NCBI GenBank assembly: GCA_034696485.1
Contig: JAQIWT010001204.1
Span: forward strand, 1 to 11,948
Source: Isohypsibius dastychi
Taxonomy: Eukaryota > Tardigrada > Eutardigrada > Parachela > Isohypsibiidae
DNA length: 11,948 nucleotides
Direction: 5' to 3'
Under the pieces are notes generated by a model. The model saw only the letters and a program-made list of their open reading frames with translations, was not told the DNA's origin and made no database searches. This document shows positions 8,101-11,948 of this stretch, in pieces. Both the position numbers and the translations under genes were made by a program. The number at the start of each line of letters is the position of its first letter. The stretch's first letter is position 1.

Positions 8101-10654
8101 TGACTGCAACAAAAAGAAATTGGCATATACTATTCGTACTTAGCACAAGTGTTTAAATAATCTGAAAGCGCCGGAACTTTCTAAGACCAAAAACCGAAAT
8201 GAAAAACTCCGAGCGACGATCGAGAACATACCATGGGATCTGGATTCATACTGTGTAATGTTTTAAGTCCATGTAACCCAAAACAAAACAGCACGCACTT
8301 ACACATAACAGCATACAGTACAATACACATTTTCAGAAAACGGTTTCACAAACCGAGGTTTTTACATCCTCTCGTGTATTTTCCCCCAAAATTCTCTCCG
8401 GTCAAAAATTTGCGCACCAGCGCAGAATGTGAAAGCAACTATCTCAATCCAAAAATGATTTTTTTGAGAAAATAACGGAGAATCCTTAAGTCAGTTCAAT
8501 CATATACATACTGTATTAAGGACAGGTACTGCCTCAAAGACCAATGAATCAAAAAAAGTTATGTGATTCCGCACCTTTGAAAAAGCTGTTGATATTTAAT
8601 GTATGATGGGATCTCTTACGTCAGAGACTGCTTCTTTTTCGGCAACAACTACTGTACACTAAGAGTCTGATTATATACAAAAATGTAGTAAAGAGGTTGT
8701 GACGATCAGCTCTCCTGCTTTACGCTGTACAGTCATATTCGAGAGCATCCCCGAAATCGAAATAGTCAACGCTTTTCGGAATATATCACCTTCGATTACA
8801 GTACCACCAGATCTGTTTTTCCGGAAAGACATCGATAAGAAATTTCACTTTTTCGCTTCAGCTTCCAGCTCGGGTGTATACATATATATCGGTTAAATTT
8901 TCGTGTTCGGACTAGGTAACGATTACGTTGTTCTGATGTCATTTGAATACCATACCGTTAACTCAGATATTCCGACAAGCGCGCTAGACGAGAAATTTTC
9001 CTCCAGCGGAATGAAAGAAGCCGCCGGAAACGGATCCGCCAAAGTGATCATCTCAACCAGAATATTTTTCACCAACAATTCCGTATCCGGATTCTTCAAG
9101 TTCGTAACAATCAGGTCGGCAAACTCCAGAACGAAATTCCTGATCACTGTGGATATCACTTCCAAATACGCGAATTTCTCGTCCTTCGTTGCAAATTCCG
9201 CAACTCGTTTCGTCAGTGGATATCCCACAATAACTTTAGTAAGGTCGTTCAAGTTCGTTTGCAGAACATATAAATCCGGTATTTCAAAAAACTTCTCGAC
9301 GGTTTCCGCTGCCTGAATTTGAATCCCACTCCAAGGCATTGACTCCCGTTCAGGACAATCCACAAATTTCGCAATAATTAACATCAGATGTCCCATGTTA
9401 GCAGCCGGTATCCCATAGTCGTTTATCTCCTGGAAATCGAGATGACATCACTGAAACTGACTGATGAACAGTTCATCAGTTGAGAGTTGATCAACTTTTC
9501 GGTTCGAACGATTAACTTTTCAAAACAACCACGAAATTTCGTGATTTAATCTGTAATAGTTATTCGATGTTTTCATGCGTTTCTATGATTGATTTCGTTT
9601 TTTGACCACTTTGAAAGAAAGATTTTCTCCACTAAAATTTTACTGAGAATATTAGACCAGAAAGAAAATAATCTGCAAACCACGACTGCAACACGGTTCT
9701 TTTCGAGAGAAATAACGAAACCAGCAACTTATTTCAGATTCATCAGTTGTCGTTCCAAATATACCAATTTATACCAAATATACCAATTCATATACTATTT
9801 AAATACTAATTTATATATTTATTTATAATCACTTAGCTTAGACGAAATAGTCTAAAATGAGAATCATCAAACTCAAACAGAAGTTCAGGAGAAAAAAAGA
9901 AAACAAAGAACGCTTGAAAAATTAAAAAATGACATCCTCATGTTGCAAACAACGCATTTATACGGAGAGAGTCGACACTCAGTCATCTTTTCATTTTTAT
10001 TTCCCATAAATAGCATTTTGAAATATGTCTGGTTTTTTTTCTCACCTGAACCCAATCTCCGACGAATTTCAGAATGTGTTCCTGTCGCGCATCGAACAAC
10101 TGCAAATTCCTTTCCAACACTGATATAAAGAAATCGATGGCAAATTCAACCGCAACGGAATCACCTCCCGATTTCCGTGATGTGGTCAAGCAGAAAAACG
10201 TCTCCAAACCCAGTTTCTCCGGAAACAGAGTCTCGAAAATATCCGGCTGAAAACTTTGGCAGAAATTGCAGAACACTTGCCTCCATTCCGGAACACTCCG
10301 CAATACGATCCCATAGGAAAGAAACAAATCTCTTCTGACTTTTTCCAAGTTGCATGACAAGCAAGTCGATCGAACAACTTCACCGAGTCGAAAAGTTTGT
10401 TCAGCTGTGAATTGGGAGACATCCGTAAGTTCGAGGACTTGTTTCATGAGATTTGCAGCAAATTGATAGACGAAATCATCCTTTCCGGGCAGAAGTAACG
10501 AAAGACATAAATCCAGCGCAGTTGGTTCATTTTTCAAATTAGCGAGATAAGCGTTTTCTTCCGGAGTCAGCGGCTTCCCGTTTTTGAACACAGCTATGAT
10601 CAGGTTTTCCAAAATACCAGACGTGGACATAGCAGCCATTCCTCCGATATCCAT
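5123..10654 (-). CDS. Importin-13/transportin-3-type beta-karyopherin, 11 coding exons, 1002 aa
   Basis: Preferred exons: 10654-10046, 9429-8927, 8250-8232, 8103-7819, 7504-7142, 7016-6931, 6839-6701, 6636-6301, 5986-5767, 5695-5511, 5386-5123. The total is 3009 nt in frame. Such proteins are RanGTP-controlled HEAT-repeat carriers that move cargo through nuclear pores; importin-13 imports and exports. The sequence reads as helical HEAT-like repeats throughout. Human IPO13 landmarks recur in order: GDWVQ...YGIP near 199-211 (human SSWVQLE...PL), ELTVWYSNDI near 359-368 (LTFWYTLQDDI), LLVALGQLIVLLPPEE near 634 (LMQALGFLL...), and LLPQIAEF...LDLIRELLTKYLDEPA near 743-788 (APMVPQLCEM...DLTRQLVHIFAHEPA). 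Length fits IPO13 (963 aa). Start: the ATG at 10654 has A at -3 and G at +4; later in-frame ATGs at 10639 and 10630 are possible. Transportin-3 is the main alternative. Two junctions, near 8930 and 6930, have in-frame alternatives. Confidence 0.85.
5987..6300 (-). other. Karyopherin intron, 314 bp
   Basis: Donor GAG/GTAATT and acceptor CATTTTCAG/CTGCTG on the minus strand join LIRE to LLTKYL in phase 0. Nothing else was seen in it. Confidence 0.75.
6840..6930 (-). other. Candidate GC-AG intron of the importin-13-like gene
   Basis: On the minus strand the donor reads CTAAG/GCAAAT (intron starts at 6930) and the acceptor GACCTCCAG/AAAAGG (exon starts at 6839). This gives EIIQKL-R-KGSFNARGKLLVALG in frame and aligns well with human IPO13. 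The GT-AG alternative (donor GTAGGA at 6992, acceptor TTTTAG with exon start at 6856) is also in frame but removes 21 residues of a predicted helix pair and adds five others. Confidence 0.55.
7051..7079. repeat. Heptanucleotide microsatellite (ATATTCA), about four units
   Basis: Three perfect ATATTCA units (7051-7071) are followed by one with an extra T (7072-7079). It lies in the 125-bp intron at 7017-7141 of the karyopherin gene. Replication slippage explains it; it should be polymorphic. Confidence 0.85.
7505..7818 (-). other. Karyopherin intron, 314 bp
   Basis: Donor TTG/GTTAGT and acceptor TTTTTAG/AATTTG on the minus strand join DREL to NLEAVCF in phase 0. AT-rich, with no other structure noticed. 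Confidence 0.7.
8232..8250 (-). other. Candidate 19-nt microexon of the importin-13-like gene
   Basis: The minus-strand segment TATGAATCCAGATCCCATG has a good acceptor (TTACACAG) and donor (GTATGT). It supplies the T that completes a split Thr codon after exon 2 (…ACA AC/) and then MNPDPM, restoring phase 0 into the exon starting SMLYQMG. Without it, the exon 2 end that carries the conserved WYSNDI cannot join exon 4 in frame. A shorter isoform, in which exon 2 ends at 8956 (ACG/GTATGG) and joins directly to 8103, is also in frame and would lack 16 residues. Confidence 0.6.
8251..8926 (-). other. Large karyopherin intron, 676 bp
   Basis: This non-coding region lies between exon 2 and the candidate microexon. 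Plus-strand ORFs here show no recognisable protein. A small hairpin, CGGTTT-CAC-AAACCG, lies at 8341-8355. I see no further exon with family similarity. Confidence 0.55.
9460..9543. repeat. Cluster of four palindromes in the first karyopherin intron
   Basis: Within 84 bp there are: ACTGATGAAC-A-GTTCATCAGT (9460-9480, 10-bp arms plus one central base), AGTTGATCAACT (9485-9496, perfect), GTTCGAAC (9503-9510, perfect) and CACGAAATTTCGTG (9530-9543, perfect 14 bp). A direct repeat AACTTTTC lies at 9493-9500 and 9514-9521. The cluster starts about 30 bp upstream of the exon 2 acceptor in transcript direction. Confidence 0.75.
9760..9788. repeat. Short tandem repeat of TATACCAA(T/A), three units
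   Basis: TATACCAATT, TATACCAAA and TATACCAATT follow one another directly, then degenerate into AT-rich sequence. It is an intronic simple repeat. Confidence 0.7.
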
Positions 10655-11094
10655 GATCCTTGTGATTAACGACAAACTGCTGCAGATGTGTAAGCACGAT
10701 CTGACGAACTGGGCTGCTTTTCACAATTATTCTTCTATTTCGTCTGAAAAAATCTAAACAAACGATGCACCACATTCAAAGTCACAAGCGCAGGGGATTC
10801 GTTTTGGAATCACTCCCTGAATAACCATGGACTTAGGCCCCTGGTTTAAATGGACATGGCCCCCAGCATTATGTGAAGGTGATCCCCTTGTACGCCTCTG
10901 TCTAAAAGCAAAACGTAAACAAATGAACGTACATTTACAGTACTTCCTTTCATTTTGTGTGTCTAAATGGCCTTTTAACACTCCCCTGCTTCATGCAATA
11001 TATTGAGGATGAGTCTGTTTATGCATAGCTTCGCTGCTTGCCGTTGTTAGCACTATTCTCTAATCTGGGATTGTTGACTGATCGAGTTGAGGAA
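10655..11094. promoter_or_regulatory. Divergent (bidirectional) promoter region between the importin-13-like gene and BTAF1
   Basis: The two start codons face away from each other across 440 bp. This must hold both 5' UTRs and core promoters. It is more GC-rich in its centre (10780-10900) than the introns. An imperfect direct repeat, ATGGACTTAGGCCCC (10827-10841) and ATGGACATGGCCCCC (10850-10864), lies there, separated by TGGTTTAA. No strong TATA box was identified. Start sites are unknown. Confidence 0.5.
10827..10864. repeat. Imperfect 15-bp direct repeat in the divergent promoter
   Basis: ATGGACTTAGGCCCC and ATGGACATGGCCCCC share 12 of 15 positions, 23 bp apart start to start, roughly two helical turns. 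It could be a pair of binding sites; chance is not excluded. Confidence 0.45.
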
Positions 11095-11907
11095 ATGTCG
11101 ACACGGTAAGTTACTTCTTAATTCCAGATGTTTTATCCAGATCCTCATGTCATGCCACGCATATGAAATGATTTTTTCAAGGTTGGAACGGTTGTTTCTG
11201 TTGCTGGAAAGTGGATCGGTGTCGACAAGACGGGCAGCTGCATTGCAGCTTGGACAGATCCCGAAGCAGACACATGAACTTAGGACTGTCTTCAATCGCG
11301 TGAGTTCAATTTGTATTTCTTTGTGGAAATGGTCACGCTGAATATGCCGGAAACTGATTTTTGTTGCAGATTGCAATTTTGTTGAAGAGCTCATCGTGGG
11401 AAACCAGGATTGCAGCTGGGCAGGCGCTTGGAGCAATTGCAGACAATGTACCTCCAAGTTACGCTTTCGCGTCTGCAGAATCTCTTTCAGGTACGAAATA
11501 TTGTGGTATTCTAATAATCATCGGATGAAAACATTTGCGGATTTTGTTAGTGGAAGAAAATAACCTGCCGTTGATCGTCGAGGATAAGTTCCGGCTGCGA
11601 GATCTGGACTTGAGAAATGTGGTGTCTCAGGGAGCGCCTCTAGTAGGTTCCGAAGGGAAAGAATATGACTCGTCTCAGGATACAGGTTTGTTTTTTGTAT
11701 GAATGGAAAATCTGTTGAAATGTTGAGGGGGTTTTCGTTTTTGATTCAGATTCATCCAGTTTGCAATCACGCCGATTGGCTTTCAACGAGCATCTGGGCA
11801 TGGGGAATTTGGGTGAGAGAACTGGATTGGACCGGCTTGCATCGGATATGGTCGCTGACAGCGATCTGATCCCGTGTAGTTCGTGGCAAACTGCAAAGTC
11901 CGATGGG
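11095..11907 (+). CDS. BTAF1: BTAF1/Mot1 (TBP-associated SNF2-family ATPase), N-terminal 181 aa, runs off the window
   Basis: Coding exons: 11095-11105, 11182-11299, 11370-11490, 11551-11685, 11750-11907 (the last followed by GTGAGT). All four internal introns are GT-AG and 60-76 bp, and the frame is continuous. The start MSTRLERLFLLLESG matches human BTAF1 MAVSRLDRLFILLDTG; then RRAAALQLGQI (human RKAAAQQLGEV), SSSWETRIAAGQALGAI (SANWDTRIAAGQAVEAI), DKFRLRDLDLRNVVSQGAPL (FDICRLLQHGASL) and SRRLAFNEHLGMGNLGERTG (RQRKLLQKKLGLNMGEAIG). BTAF1/Mot1 removes TBP from DNA using ATP and redistributes it between promoters. The part seen is the beginning of the HEAT-repeat TBP-binding domain; the C-terminal SNF2 ATPase lies outside the window. 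The first exon codes only 11 nt; its ATG has G at -3. Confidence 0.95.
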
Positions 11908-11948
11908 GTGAGTGTCTTTGCAATGTACTGCAGTATTTTTTATAATAA

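Larger units (their letters stand above)
9430..10045 (-). other. First karyopherin intron, 616 bp
   Basis: Donor CAG/GTGAGA and acceptor TTTCCAG/GAGATA on the minus strand join GDWVQ to EINDYGIP in phase 0, contiguous in the family alignment. The intron is AT-rich and contains a palindrome cluster at 9460-9543 and a short tandem repeat at 9760-9788. Confidence 0.8.

Noticed and set aside
8699-9316. Plus-strand open frames of 65 and 137 codons
   Set aside because: The second is antisense to karyopherin exon 2 and the first lies in an intron; neither resembles a known protein.
9500-9512. GGTTCGAAC resembling a tRNA T-arm / B box
   Set aside because: The flanking 5-nt segments do not pair as a T stem, no matching A box or acceptor stem lies at the right distance, and it belongs to a palindrome cluster.
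10655-10675. Extended karyopherin start at a TTG (10675)
   Set aside because: A non-ATG start is not needed: the ATG at 10654 has a strong context (A at -3, G at +4) and no family similarity precedes it.
10754-10981. Minus-strand 75-codon frame in the divergent promoter
   Set aside because: No recognisable sequence, and it overlaps the region needed for both promoters.
1-11948. A new multi-gene system (operon, CRISPR array, mobile element with transposase, endogenous virus)
   Set aside because: All substantial coding sequence is accounted for by four intron-containing eukaryotic genes of unrelated pathways; no transposase, integrase, reverse transcriptase, long terminal repeats or regularly spaced repeats were seen.

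Overview
This is a eukaryotic nuclear window, most likely from an invertebrate animal (an arthropod or related ecdysozoan is a guess, not shown). The genes are split by many short GT-AG introns, coding segments keep frame across them, the introns are AT-rich, and all four proteins belong to animal/eukaryotic families. Nothing looks bacterial or viral.

Layout: three genes lie head to tail on the minus strand and a fourth runs off the right edge on the plus strand. (1) 3-2731, minus: a complete 9-exon gene of the dimethylarginine dimethylaminohydrolase (DDAH) family, 274 aa. (2) 3308-4454, minus: a 2-exon divergent histone H3 variant, 140 aa. (3) 5123-10654, minus: an 11-exon beta-karyopherin of the importin-13/transportin-3 type, 1002 aa in the preferred model. 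(4) 11095 to beyond the window, plus: the first five coding exons (181 aa) of BTAF1/Mot1, the SNF2-family TBP-associated ATPase. Genes 3 and 4 diverge from a shared 440-bp intergenic region. I rebuilt the exon structures by hand from splice sites, frame continuity and remembered family sequences.

These are unrelated housekeeping-type genes, so no operon-like system is evident; transcription regulation (BTAF1), chromatin (H3 variant) and nuclear transport (karyopherin) share only the nucleus. The most notable points are: the DDAH-like protein has substitutions at all three positions that align with the catalytic triad, so it may be a pseudoenzyme; the H3 protein keeps the histone fold but has lost many modifiable residues and gained prolines; and the karyopherin gene seems to need a 19-nt microexon and a GC-AG intron. 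Several palindromes and short repeats lie in introns and promoter regions.
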